From CAZFRF01 sp964540925 (lineage in GTDB: Bacteria > Patescibacteriota > Microgenomatia > Levybacterales > UBA12049), in assembly GCA_964540925.1 (NCBI GenBank), contig CAZIOR010000004.1, positions 1 to 38,386 of the forward strand: a stretch of 38,386 nt of DNA. The letters are read 5' to 3'. Positions 1 through 7,907 of the stretch are shown one piece after another. How positions within the stretch are numbered: the first letter of the stretch is position 1; every line of letters starts with the position of its first letter. Below the pieces are notes generated by a model, which did not search any database, was not told where the DNA came from, and saw nothing but the letters and a program-made list of their open reading frames with translations. Position numbers and translations under genes: made by a program.

Positions 1-204
1 GGTATTCTAGGATTAGGAATTTCTGGATACCCTGATGCGGCTTTAGACCGAAGAGCAGCTCTGCGGGCACCAATAGATCATCTTGCTGGATTAAGCACAT
101 CTAGACTCCTTGAAGCGGGTTATGGACACATTGCTGTTGCTAAAGCACAAGAAGCTGTAAGAATTTCTAGAGAAGCAATGGGTCAACAAAGAGGAAGCTG
201 GTAA
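1..204 (+). CDS. C-terminal fragment of an unrecognised protein
   Basis: An open frame runs from the first base of the window to a TAA at 202-204, giving the last 67 residues of a protein that starts upstream. The visible part is Ala/Arg-rich and looks helical, ending in MGQQRGSW. I do not recognise a family. Its stop codon abuts the stop codon of the convergent MazG-like gene with no base between them. The open frame and reasonable composition make it probably real; no function can be given. Confidence 0.55.
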   Translation, partial: GILGLGISGYPDAALDRRAALRAPIDHLAGLSTSRLLEAGYGHIAVAKAQEAVRISREAMGQQRGSW

Positions 205-537
205 TTATTTTTTTGGATTTAGTTTTCTTTTTTCAATTTTTCTCAAAGAATACATCAAAGCCTCATGTAAATTAATTTTTTTAATTCTAGCAAGTCTTAG
301 TACTGAAATTAATAAATCTCCCAACTCTCTTTCGTATGCTTCATCATTTTGTGCAGCTAAGTTCCTTGGTTTTCTACCGTGTTTTGCTAAATATGCCCTG
401 CTCATTTCCCCAAGCTCTTCAACCATACCTAAAATAAGCATGGAACCAAATTCTTTAGTATCTTTTACATCTTTATCTACTTTATCTAAGTAGTTAAAGT
501 AATAACCAAATGGGGAAATATTTTTCTTTTCAGCCAT
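205..537 (-). CDS. MazG-like nucleotide pyrophosphohydrolase family protein
   Basis: 110 aa, predicted all-alpha. The first metal-binding helix carries E40, E41 and E44 (MVEELGEMSRA) and the second carries E71 and D74 (ERELGDLLISVLRLA). This is the EExxE plus ExxD pattern of the MazG/all-alpha NTP-PPase superfamily, whose members hydrolyse non-canonical or excess (d)NTPs to NMP and pyrophosphate; the substrate cannot be read from sequence. The size fits the single-domain MazG-like proteins rather than full MazG. The start is supported by TATAAT exactly 6 nt upstream of the ATG, which predicts a leaderless mRNA. It is divergent from the DUF378 gene and butts tail to tail against the fragment at 1-204. 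Confidence 0.75.
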   Translation of the reverse strand: MAEKKNISPFGYYFNYLDKVDKDVKDTKEFGSMLILGMVEELGEMSRAYLAKHGRKPRNLAAQNDEAYERELGDLLISVLRLARIKKINLHEALMYSLRKIEKRKLNPKK

Positions 538-549
538 TTAGCTATTATA
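538..549 (-). promoter_or_regulatory. Leaderless promoter of the MazG-like gene
   Basis: On the minus strand TATAAT (549-544) is followed by AGCTAA and then the ATG at 537. With a start point about 7 nt after the hexamer, transcription would begin at the A of the ATG. No clear -35 is seen at 16-18 nt. Confidence 0.65.
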
Positions 550-570
550 CATGAAACTTAGCTTCAAAAC

Positions 571-599
571 TTGACAAAAATTTTAAATTAATCAATTAT
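571..599 (+). promoter_or_regulatory. Promoter of the DUF378 gene, with a leader
   Basis: TTGACA (571-576), a 17-nt spacer and AATTAT (594-599, 4 of 6 to consensus). The predicted start near 606 gives a leader of about 33 nt holding a strong Shine-Dalgarno (AAGGGGGTGA, about 620-629) before the ATG at 639. This is one of the few genes in the window with both a leader and a strong ribosome-binding site. Confidence 0.6.
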
Positions 600-638
600 T
601 AAATTAGCTTTAATTAAGCAAAAAGGGGGTGAATTTTA

Positions 639-857
639 ATGAAATACTTAGGTTTAGTAGGCACTCTTTTAGTCGTAGTTGGAGCTTTAAACTGGGGACT
701 AGTCGGCCTTAGTGGTCTTTTGGGCTATCCAAGCTGGAATCTAGTCGAAATGCTTCTTGGAAGCATGCCAGTGCTCGTAAATTTAGTTTATGTATTAGTT
801 GGAGTAGCAGGACTTTGGCTGCTCTGGGACTGGTACATGAAAATGGGCAAAAAATAG
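639..857 (+). CDS. DUF378 family small membrane protein
   Basis: 72 aa with two transmembrane helices (about residues 4-26 and 43-66). The first contains GALNWGLVGL, the hallmark of DUF378 (YuzA-like) proteins, which are small integral membrane proteins of unknown function found across bacteria. The start is fixed by the strong AAGGGGGTGA site upstream. It is a single-gene unit with its own promoter, followed by a bidirectional hairpin terminator at 879-910. The strong ribosome-binding site suggests high expression. Confidence 0.85.
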   Translation: MKYLGLVGTLLVVVGALNWGLVGLSGLLGYPSWNLVEMLLGSMPVLVNLVYVLVGVAGLWLLWDWYMKMGKK

Positions 858-878
858 AAATTAATTTATACCTGCCTA

Positions 879-910
879 GCAAAAATAGTATCGCAAGATA
901 TTATTTTTGT
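879..910. terminator. Bidirectional intrinsic terminator
   Basis: Inverted repeat: arm 881-892 (AAAAATAGTATC), loop GCAA 893-896, arm 897-908 (GATATTATTTTT). There is one G-U wobble and a possible 2-bp extension at the base. The A-run on one side and T-run on the other let it work on both strands, between the convergent DUF378 gene (+) and the 944-1567 gene (-). The loop is a GNRA tetraloop when read on the plus strand. Confidence 0.7.
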
Positions 911-943
911 TGAAAAATTGGGAGAAAATAAAAAAAGAGGAGA

Positions 944-1567
944 TTAATCTGCTTTTACACCAAACTCTACTAAGTTATAAACGTATCCAACCCCATTATC
1001 ACTACCATTAACTAATGGAAAACCACAAACTGTAACTTTTTTAGATTTTGAGCTTAGCTCATCGTGCTTAGAATCTGTATACTGTAAACCAGTAAACACA
1101 TATTTATTAGATGTATTTGTTTTTACAAACTCAACTGTATTACAATTATCTTTTACCTTAACTAAAGCTGGCCAGAAACAGTTACTGTCTTGAACCACTG
1201 TTTTAGCTACTCCGTTTACCTTAAAAGTAAATTTCTTACCAAGACAAGATTCACTACCATCCTGTTTTGCGTTTGCATTCTTATCTCTCCAAAGCTTTAC
1301 GCCTACATACTTTGATGTTCTTATACTGTCTGGACTAGTATTAGCCAAATTTACTAATTCAGTATTAGTAAATACAGGATAAGTATCTTTTGTACTTACT
1401 CCTGCAACTTCTTTAGTACTAGAGGTATATAAAAAACCAAAAATAGCAACCGTAATAACTAATGAATAGGTAAATATTTTCTTAATAGAAAACAATTTAT
1501 CGACAATAGATTTTTTTGTTTTATAAGTCTTTTTTGGAGCTACTTTTTTTCTAGATTTTCTTGCCAT
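944..1567 (-). CDS. Anchored exported protein with an SdrD-B-like segment
   Basis: 207 aa. A very basic cytoplasmic N-terminus (residues 1-30) is followed by one membrane helix (about 31-49) and an external domain. Residues 92-106 (LWRDKNANAKQDGSE) match the Ca-binding start of SdrD B-type prealbumin-like domains (pattern D-x-N-x-N-x-x-x-D). Four cysteines (C108, C130, C142, C181) lie outside and could form two disulfides. The role is probably cell surface, perhaps adhesion or envelope structure; this is inference. It follows fusA by 35 bp but has its own promoter starting right after the fusA stop. Confidence 0.6.
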   Translation of the reverse strand: MARKSRKKVAPKKTYKTKKSIVDKLFSIKKIFTYSLVITVAIFGFLYTSSTKEVAGVSTKDTYPVFTNTELVNLANTSPDSIRTSKYVGVKLWRDKNANAKQDGSESCLGKKFTFKVNGVAKTVVQDSNCFWPALVKVKDNCNTVEFVKTNTSNKYVFTGLQYTDSKHDELSSKSKKVTVCGFPLVNGSDNGVGYVYNLVEFGVKAD

Positions 1568-1602
1568 AAATCTAGTTAATCAGAATTTTATTTTCGTGTC
1601 AA
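1568..1602 (-). promoter_or_regulatory. Leaderless promoter of the surface protein gene
   Basis: TTGACA (1602-1597), a 17-nt spacer ending in TGA, then -10 TTAACT (1579-1574), then AGATTT and the ATG at 1567. The -35 begins on the base next to the fusA stop codon (1603-1605). The -10 is weak (3 of 6) but the perfect -35, exact spacing and TGn extension support it. Confidence 0.55.
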
Positions 1603-3492
1603 TTATTCAATTCTGCCAGTGAATGTGGATTTGGCCAACATTTGTTGGACAATATTTTGAGGAACTTCTTCATAATGAGATTTTTCCATATAGTAACTTG
1701 CTCTACCTTGAGACATAGATCTAATTGTAGTTGCATATCCTGAAAGCTCTGCAAGTGGTACCATAGCTAAGATGACAGTTGCTTTACTTCTTTCTTCTGT
1801 TCCCATAATTTGAGCTCTTTTAGCAGATAAATCACCAATAACATCTCCCAAGAATTCTCCAGGAGTTGTAACTTCAACCTTCATTATAGGCTCTAAAAGT
1901 ATCATTTCTGCTTTTTTAGAAGCAGCTTGTAAGGCTTGGGATGCAGCAATCTTAAAGGCTACTTCTGAAGAATCAACATCGTGATATGATCCATCATAAA
2001 CTGTAACTTCTAAATCAACTACTGGATAACCTAGTAAAATTCCATTAGCTAAGGTTTCATTAACACCTTTTTCAATAGCTTTAATAAACTCTGCTGGAAT
2101 TGCTCCACCTTTAATAGCGTCAATAAATTCAAATCCTTCACCTCTTGGCTTTGGTTTAACTCTAAGCCAACAGTGACCGTATTGTCCTCTTCCTCCAGAT
2201 TGTCTAATGTATTTTCCTTCTCCTTCTGCTTCCATTTTGAAAGTTTCTTTATAAGCAACTTGAGGTGCTCCAACATTTGCTAAAACTCCAAATTCTCTCT
2301 TCATTCTGTCTACCATAACTTCAAGCTGAAGCTCACCCATTCCTGAAATGATAGTTTGATTTGTTTCATGATTAGTTTTAATAGAAAATGTTGGATCTTC
2401 TTCAGAAAGTCTTTTTAGAGCAAGACCTAATTTTTCTTGATCAGCTTTGGTTTTTGGTTCAATAGCAAGAGAGATAACTGGTTCTGGGAAGGAAATTTTC
2501 TCTAATACGATTGGAGCTTTGTCATCACACAAAGTATCTCCAGTAATTGTATCTTTAAGTCCAACTAAAGCGACAATTTCTCCAGCAAATGCTTCTTTAA
2601 TTTCTTCTCTGTGATTAGCATGCATAAGTAAAATACGACCAACTCTTTCTTGGGTGTTTTTTGTACTGTTATAAATATATGAACCAGCTGTTACTTTTCC
2701 ACTATAAACTCTAAAATAGGTCAATTTTCCAACATGAGGATCGATTTGGATTTTGAAGGCAAGACCTGACATTGGCTCTTCCATAATTAATTTTCTAGTT
2801 TCAGGCTCTTGAGTCTTTGGATTTGTTCCCTTAACCTCACCTAAATCAAGTGGGGATGGTAAATAATCAATGACTGCATCAAGAAGTGGCTGTACGCCTT
2901 TGTTTCTCAAAGAACTTCCTGCAAAAATTGGAACTAATTTATAGGCAATAACTGCACGTCTTAAGGCTGCTTTTAATTCTTCATCAGAAATCGTATCTCC
3001 ATTTAAGTATTTTTCTAAAAGTGAATCGTCAGTTTCTGCAATTTTTTCAACAAGCTTTTTTCTCCATTCTTCAGCTTGTGCTTTCATATCTTCTGGAATA
3101 TCGGTTACTTCAAATTTTGCTCCTAAATTNNNNNNNNNNNNNNNNNNNNNNNNNNNNNNNNNNNNNNNNNNNNNNNNNNNNNNNNNNNNNNNNNNNNNNN
3201 NNNNNNNNNNNNNNNNNNNNNNNNNNNNNGGAGTATCAATAATGTTTACTCTATAATCTTTCCAAAAAGCAGTAGTTGCAGCGGATACGATTGTAATACC
3301 TCTTTCTCTTTCCTGCTCCATCCAGTCCATCTGGGTATTACCTTCATCAATATCTCCAATTTTATAAGTTTTTCCAGTATAGAAAAGAATACGCTCTGTT
3401 GTTGTAGTTTTACCTGCATCAATGTGGGCGATAATTCCAATATTTCTTACCTTATCTAACGCTTGATCTCTTTTTGTTGGTTGGTCTGCCAT
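1603..3492 (-). CDS. fusA: Elongation factor G (interrupted by an N gap)
   Basis: Ribosomal translocase GTPase. The N-terminus has the P-loop AHIDAGKTTTTERIL and the switch I region ending RGITIVSAATTAFW, followed by VNIIDT. A 100-N gap then removes switch II, the NKxD motif and part of the G' region. After it come domain II, domain III (MGELQLEVMVDRMKREF), domain IV (GGRGQYGHCWL) and domain V, ending near STFTGRIE. Compared with family members, about 100-107 residues are missing where the N run allows only 33-34, so the true protein is about 700 aa. A good Shine-Dalgarno (AAAGGGGA) sits 5-6 nt before the ATG. Last gene of the rpoB-rpoC-rpsL-rpsG-fusA operon; tuf does not follow. Confidence 0.97.
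   Translation of the reverse strand: MADQPTKRDQALDKVRNIGIIAHIDAGKTTTTERILFYTGKTYKIGDIDEGNTQMDWMEQERERGITIVSAATTAFWKDYRVNIIDTXXXXXXXXXXXXXXXXXXXXXXXXXXXXXXXXXXNLGAKFEVTDIPEDMKAQAEEWRKKLVEKIAETDDSLLEKYLNGDTISDEELKAALRRAVIAYKLVPIFAGSSLRNKGVQPLLDAVIDYLPSPLDLGEVKGTNPKTQEPETRKLIMEEPMSGLAFKIQIDPHVGKLTYFRVYSGKVTAGSYIYNSTKNTQERVGRILLMHANHREEIKEAFAGEIVALVGLKDTITGDTLCDDKAPIVLEKISFPEPVISLAIEPKTKADQEKLGLALKRLSEEDPTFSIKTNHETNQTIISGMGELQLEVMVDRMKREFGVLANVGAPQVAYKETFKMEAEGEGKYIRQSGGRGQYGHCWLRVKPKPRGEGFEFIDAIKGGAIPAEFIKAIEKGVNETLANGILLGYPVVDLEVTVYDGSYHDVDSSEVAFKIAASQALQAASKKAEMILLEPIMKVEVTTPGEFLGDVIGDLSAKRAQIMGTEERSKATVILAMVPLAELSGYATTIRSMSQGRASYYMEKSHYEEVPQNIVQQMLAKSTFTGRIE
3130..3229. other. 100-N scaffold gap inside fusA
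   Basis: Exactly 100 N. Alignment from memory to EF-G shows roughly 300 bp of G-domain coding sequence should be here, so the N length is a placeholder. The flanking frames happen to agree across it. Confidence 0.95.
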
Positions 3493-3534
3493 AATAATCC
3501 CCTTTAATTTAATTCTATACTATTTTGAGAAACT

Positions 3535-4005
3535 TTAGAACCTGAAGTGACCGAAGGCTCTATTTGCTTCTGCCATTTTCAAGACATTATCTCTTTTCTT
3601 AATAGCTGCGCCTTCACCTTTAGCTGCATCAACGATTTCTGCTGCTAGTTTTTCTGCAAATGTGTGGAATTCTGAATTTGATCTTGCTCTGGCTGCTTCA
3701 ACAATCCATCTAATTGCTAAAGCATTTTTTCGCTCGCCTCTTACTTCAAGTGGAACTTGATAATTTGCTCCTCCAACCCTTCTGGCTTTAACTTCAACTT
3801 TTGGTCCAACATTGTTGATTGCGGATTCGAAGATTTCGATTGCACTACCATTTTTTCCTAAAACATCCATTGCACCATAAAATGCTTTTTCTGCAGCCTT
3901 TCTCTTACCGTCTTTCATAATACGGTTAATAAATTTAGCAACTAATAAATTGCCATATACTGCGTCTACGCTAATTTCTCTTTTTTCTGCTTTTTTGTGT
4001 CTCAT
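3535..4005 (-). CDS. rpsG: 30S ribosomal protein S7
   Basis: 156 aa, the usual S7 length, binding the 3' major domain of 16S rRNA. Recognisable segments include the LVAKFINRIMKDGKRKAAEK region, RRVGGANYQVPLEV, and the C-terminal KKRDNVLKMAEANRAFGHFRF. I start it at MRHKKAEKRE (4005) rather than a Met nine codons upstream: S7 proteins begin this way, and a perfect AGGAGG lies 11 nt before this ATG. That site is inside the last codons of rpsL, whose stop is one base upstream. Third cistron after rpoC in the RNA polymerase/str operon. Confidence 0.97.
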   Translation of the reverse strand: MRHKKAEKREISVDAVYGNLLVAKFINRIMKDGKRKAAEKAFYGAMDVLGKNGSAIEIFESAINNVGPKVEVKARRVGGANYQVPLEVRGERKNALAIRWIVEAARARSNSEFHTFAEKLAAEIVDAAKGEGAAIKKRDNVLKMAEANRAFGHFRF

Positions 4006-4006
4006 T

Positions 4007-4459
4007 TTAAGCTGCTCCTCCTGCTGCTGCACCTGCTACTTTTACTGGTCCACTAGATTTCTTAGCACCATATTTTGATCTTGAAGATTTTCTACCCTCA
4101 ACACCTGCTAAATCAAATTTACCTCTAACGATGTGGTATTTAACACCTGGTAAATCTTTTACTCTTCCACCTCTGACCAAAACAATTCCGTGCTCAGACA
4201 GAGAATGTCCTACTCCTTGGATGTAGGCTGTGACTTCCATTCTATTGGAAAGTTTAACTCTAGCAACCTTTCTCAAAGCAGAATTTGGTTTCTTTGGTGT
4301 CATGGTTTTAACCAAAGTAACTACACCACGCTTTTGAGGACCTTCAATATTCTTATATCTTCTCTCTCTAGCATTAAAAATTCTTCTTAAAGCGGTTGCT
4401 TTAACTTTCTTTGCTTTTTTATTTCTTCCTTTTTTTGTTAACTGACTAAGTGTTGGCAT
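4007..4459 (-). CDS. rpsL: 30S ribosomal protein S12
   Basis: 150 aa, decoding-centre protein. It has the TPKKPNSALRKVARVKLSN and GGRVKDLPGVKYHIVRG motifs, with the two lysines tied to streptomycin sensitivity (K42 and K87 in E. coli) kept, and the aspartate that RimO methylthiolates in other bacteria. It is the long form, with about 13 extra residues (RIFNARERRYKNIE) before GPQKRGV, as in Firmicutes. An unusual Ala/Gly-rich tail (KVAGAAAGGAA) extends the C-terminus; its DNA contains the AGGAGG used by rpsG. The start MPTLSQLTKKGR fits the family; a Met 14 codons upstream is rejected. It lies 13 bp after rpoC and has only a weak ribosome-binding site. Confidence 0.97.
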   Translation of the reverse strand: MPTLSQLTKKGRNKKAKKVKATALRRIFNARERRYKNIEGPQKRGVVTLVKTMTPKKPNSALRKVARVKLSNRMEVTAYIQGVGHSLSEHGIVLVRGGRVKDLPGVKYHIVRGKFDLAGVEGRKSSRSKYGAKKSSGPVKVAGAAAGGAA

Positions 4460-4472
4460 ATTAAGTAAAGTA

Positions 4473-7400
4473 TTATACAGTATCTGGAGTGTTACCCTCA
4501 ACTGGGATAAGTCTTCCGATAATAACGTTCTCTTTAAGACCGACTAATTTATCTTCAGATCCTTCAAGTGCTGCATCAGTTAAGACTTTAGTTGTCTCTT
4601 GGAAGGATGATGCTGACAACCATGAATCTGAGAATAAGGATGACTTAGTAATACCCAAGATTGTTTGTCTTGCAGTTGCTGGTTCTCCACCTTGAGATAA
4701 TACTTCAGCATTGATTTGTTCAAATCTAGTCTTAGTAATAAAGTCTCCAGGAATTAAGGATGTATCTCCAACTGTTTCAACAATAACTTTATCAGACATT
4801 TTTCTAAGGATTACTTCAAAATGCTTATCGTTAATACCAATTCCTTGAGATTCATAAACTTTTTGAGCCTCAGTGATGATATATCTTTGTCCATCTACTA
4901 AGCCTTTAATCTTAATAACTTCTTTTGGATCTAGGTATCCAACAGCAAGTTGTGCGCCTGACAATATATCTGTATTGTTTTCTACTGTTAAGGTAGAAGT
5001 TAATGGAACAAAGTATTCTTTTTCTTCAACTGGTTTTCTAGAACCTTTAATTCTAATAATGTATCCATCTTCTCCAGCTTCAATTGTTACTCTTCCAGAG
5101 ATTTCTGCAATTGGTGACAATGTTTTTGGTGTTCTCATTTCGAAAAGCTCTTCTACTCTTGGTAAACCTTGAGTAACGTCGCTCATAACGATACCTCCGA
5201 AATGTCTAACTTTCATGGTAAGCTGAGTTCCTGGCTCTCCAATAGATTGTGCTGCTACAACTCCAACTGGTACTCCAGAATCAACAATTCTCTTGGTTGA
5301 GAAGTCCCAACCATAACACATTGCACAGATTCCATATTGAAGCTCACAAGTNNNNNNNNNNNNNNNNNNNNNNNNNNNNNNNNNNNNNNNNNNNNNNNNN
5401 NNNNNNNNNNNNNNNNNNNNNNNNNNNNNNNNNNNNNNNNNNNNNNNNNNNAGCTCAACGATTCTACCTAATGGATCTAAGATAAGACCTCTCATAGCAG
5501 ATAACTGTTTTAGCTGTTCTTTTCCTGCTCTAGCTCCTTCAGAATCAATAATGGTTCTGATAACGTTACCAGTTTTTAGATTATTCCAAGTTTTGTCTGC
5601 AATGATATTGGTTATTTCAAGCCAGATTTCATTTGATAATCTTTTCTTCTCATCATTGGTGATAAGACCTGATTGATATTCTTCTTCAATTTGAGCAACT
5701 TTTTTCTCAGCCTCATTTATTAAACCGTTTTTCTCTTCAACCATTTCATTATCAAATACTGATACTGAAATACCAGAAACTGTTGATCCATAGAAACCTA
5801 AGGCTTTAACATTATCGATTAATGCCTCAACTTCTTCAGCTGATAAAGCTTTAATAGCTGTAGTAATAATCTTTTTAATACCTGATGCTTTAATAGGCTC
5901 GTTTAGGAAACCGAAGAATTCAGGAAGTCTTTCGTTTAACATAAGTCTTCCAACTGTTGTTTCTACGATCTTACCATCAAGCTTTACTCTAATTGGCTCT
6001 CTTAATTTCAAGTGACCCATTGAATGAGCAAGCATTGCTTCATTTAAGTCAGTATAACTCTTTAACTCTTCAGCTCTTAATGATTCATCAATTGCTGTTA
6101 AGTAGAAGATACCAACTGCCATTTCCTTATTTGGTAAAGTAATAGGACTACCATCTGCAGGTTTTAATAAGTTGTGCCTTGGCATCATAAGCTCCCTAGC
6201 TTCTTCTTGAGCTTTTGCTGATAATGGAATATGAACAGCCATCTGATCTCCATCAAAGTCTGCATTGTAACCAGAACAGACACAAGGATGAAGTGCAATA
6301 GCAGCACCTTCAATAAGTACAGGATAGAAAGCCTGAATACCTAATTTGTGTAACGTAGGAGCACGGTTTAAGAGAACTGGATGACCCTTGGTAATTTCTT
6401 CCAAGATATCAAAGACTTCTGGACTTCTTTTTTCAATAAATCTTTTTGCAGATTTAATGTTTGGAGCAAATCCTCTAACAATAACTTCTCTTAAGACGAA
6501 TGGTTTGAACATTTCGAGCGCCATTTCTTTTGGAAGTCCACATTCAGATAATTTAAGTTCAGGACCAACAACGATAACTGATCTTCCAGAATAATCAACT
6601 CTTTTACCGAGTAAGTTTTGTCTAAATCTTCCTTGTTTTCCTCTTAACATATCTGAGAGAGATCTTAAAGGTGAGCTGACAACTTGATTTGTTCTCTGTG
6701 ATGCATCAATTAATGAATCAACAGATTCTTGTAACATTCTTTTTTCGTTTCTTAAAATAATCTCAGGTGCACCTAAAGCCATTAAATGCTTTAATCTATT
6801 GTTTCTGTTAATAACTCTTCTGTATAAATCATTAAGATCTGAAGTTGCAAATCTTCCACCTGCAAGCTGTACCATAGGTCTTAAATCTGGTGGGATAACT
6901 GGTAAGACTGACAAAACCATAGATTTTGGCTCTACTCCAGCTTTTCTCATTGCTTCTAAGAGTCTTAATCTTTTAATTAATTTGAAGTATTTTTGACCTT
7001 TAGATTTTGCAGTTTCTTCTCTTAAGTCAACGATTAATTTAGAAATACCGATTTTTTCAATAAGTTCGCTAAGTCCTTCTGCTCCAGTTTTAATAGTGAA
7101 AAAGACTGGTATATCATATTCTAAAATCTTGAAGTATTCGTCTTCAGAAAGTACTGATCCAATTTTTAAGCTTTTAAGAAGTTTTGATAATGCTTCTTGG
7201 ATTTCATCAAGCTTTCTAGCTTCTGCTTCAGATCTTTCTTGAAGTCTAGCCATTTTCTGTCTCTTTGAAAGTTCAATTTCTTGCTCAATAAGTCCTTTTT
7301 GTTCACCTTTTGCTTTAGAAGAAGCTGCTTCTTTTAATCTTGTAGCTACATCTTTTTCTAGGTTTTTCTCTTCTTCAGCAATTTCTTTCTTTAGATCTTC

Positions 7401-7907
7401 TTTTCTTTTAGTAATTGTCTTAGAAAGAGTTTCTAAAGATTCTTTCTTTTGCTCTTCATCAATATCTGTTACTAAATATGAAGCATAGTAAATAACAGAT
7501 TCCAAAGCTTTTTGGCTCATGTCTAATATTAAGGAAAGAGCTGAGCTTGATCCTTTGAAGAACCATACATGAGATACTGGGCATGCAAGAGTAATATGGC
7601 CCATTCTTTCTCTTCTAACTCTTGAAAGGGTTACTTCTACTCCACATTTATCGCAGATAATACCTCTATTTCTAATTCTTTTGTATTTTCCACAATAACA
7701 TTCCCAATCTTTCGTAGGTCCAAAAATTCTCTCATCAAAAAGTCCATCTTTTTCTGGTCTTAACGTTCTATAGTTGATGGTTTCTGGTTTTGTTACTTCA
7801 CCAAAAGACCAACCCATAATATCTTCTTTGCTTGCTAAAAGAAGCTTTAATGATTTAAAGTCTAATATTGTAATATCTTTATTTTTCTTGTCGTTAATAT
7901 TATTCAT
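4473..7907 (-). CDS. rpoC: RNA polymerase beta' subunit (interrupted by an N gap)
   Basis: Largest catalytic subunit of RNA polymerase. Visible are the N-terminal zinc ribbon (CYCGKYKR...CDKCGVEV), the clamp and lid region, the catalytic loop YNADFDGDQMAVH that binds the active-site Mg, and the second zinc-site cysteines (TCELQYGICAMCYG). A 100-N gap removes the bridge-helix region and one zinc cysteine. The trigger-helix sequence after the gap is LTMKVRHFGG instead of the near-universal LTMRTFHTGG. No large SI3 insert follows. The C-terminus ends GLKENVIIGRLIPVEGNTPDTV. The start overlaps rpoB by 8 nt (ATGAATAA), with a GGAGG site 6 nt upstream inside rpoB. Confidence 0.98.
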   Translation of the reverse strand: MNNINDKKNKDITILDFKSLKLLLASKEDIMGWSFGEVTKPETINYRTLRPEKDGLFDERIFGPTKDWECYCGKYKRIRNRGIICDKCGVEVTLSRVRRERMGHITLACPVSHVWFFKGSSSALSLILDMSQKALESVIYYASYLVTDIDEEQKKESLETLSKTITKRKEDLKKEIAEEEKNLEKDVATRLKEAASSKAKGEQKGLIEQEIELSKRQKMARLQERSEAEARKLDEIQEALSKLLKSLKIGSVLSEDEYFKILEYDIPVFFTIKTGAEGLSELIEKIGISKLIVDLREETAKSKGQKYFKLIKRLRLLEAMRKAGVEPKSMVLSVLPVIPPDLRPMVQLAGGRFATSDLNDLYRRVINRNNRLKHLMALGAPEIILRNEKRMLQESVDSLIDASQRTNQVVSSPLRSLSDMLRGKQGRFRQNLLGKRVDYSGRSVIVVGPELKLSECGLPKEMALEMFKPFVLREVIVRGFAPNIKSAKRFIEKRSPEVFDILEEITKGHPVLLNRAPTLHKLGIQAFYPVLIEGAAIALHPCVCSGYNADFDGDQMAVHIPLSAKAQEEARELMMPRHNLLKPADGSPITLPNKEMAVGIFYLTAIDESLRAEELKSYTDLNEAMLAHSMGHLKLREPIRVKLDGKIVETTVGRLMLNERLPEFFGFLNEPIKASGIKKIITTAIKALSAEEVEALIDNVKALGFYGSTVSGISVSVFDNEMVEEKNGLINEAEKKVAQIEEEYQSGLITNDEKKRLSNEIWLEITNIIADKTWNNLKTGNVIRTIIDSEGARAGKEQLKQLSAMRGLILDPLGRIVEXXXXXXXXXXXXXXXXXXXXXXXXXXXXXXXXXXTCELQYGICAMCYGWDFSTKRIVDSGVPVGVVAAQSIGEPGTQLTMKVRHFGGIVMSDVTQGLPRVEELFEMRTPKTLSPIAEISGRVTIEAGEDGYIIRIKGSRKPVEEKEYFVPLTSTLTVENNTDILSGAQLAVGYLDPKEVIKIKGLVDGQRYIITEAQKVYESQGIGINDKHFEVILRKMSDKVIVETVGDTSLIPGDFITKTRFEQINAEVLSQGGEPATARQTILGITKSSLFSDSWLSASSFQETTKVLTDAALEGSEDKLVGLKENVIIGRLIPVEGNTPDTV
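5352..5451. other. 100-N scaffold gap inside rpoC
   Basis: Exactly 100 N between GRIVE and TCELQYGIC. In other bacteria this interval is around 100-130 residues and includes FREGL...STHGARKGLADTAL, so 300-400 bp are probably missing. Confidence 0.95.

Noticed and set aside
4460..4501. Upstream Met extending rpsL by 14 codons
   Set aside because: It would overlap the conserved rpoC end, and S12 proteins start MPTxxQL as at 4459.
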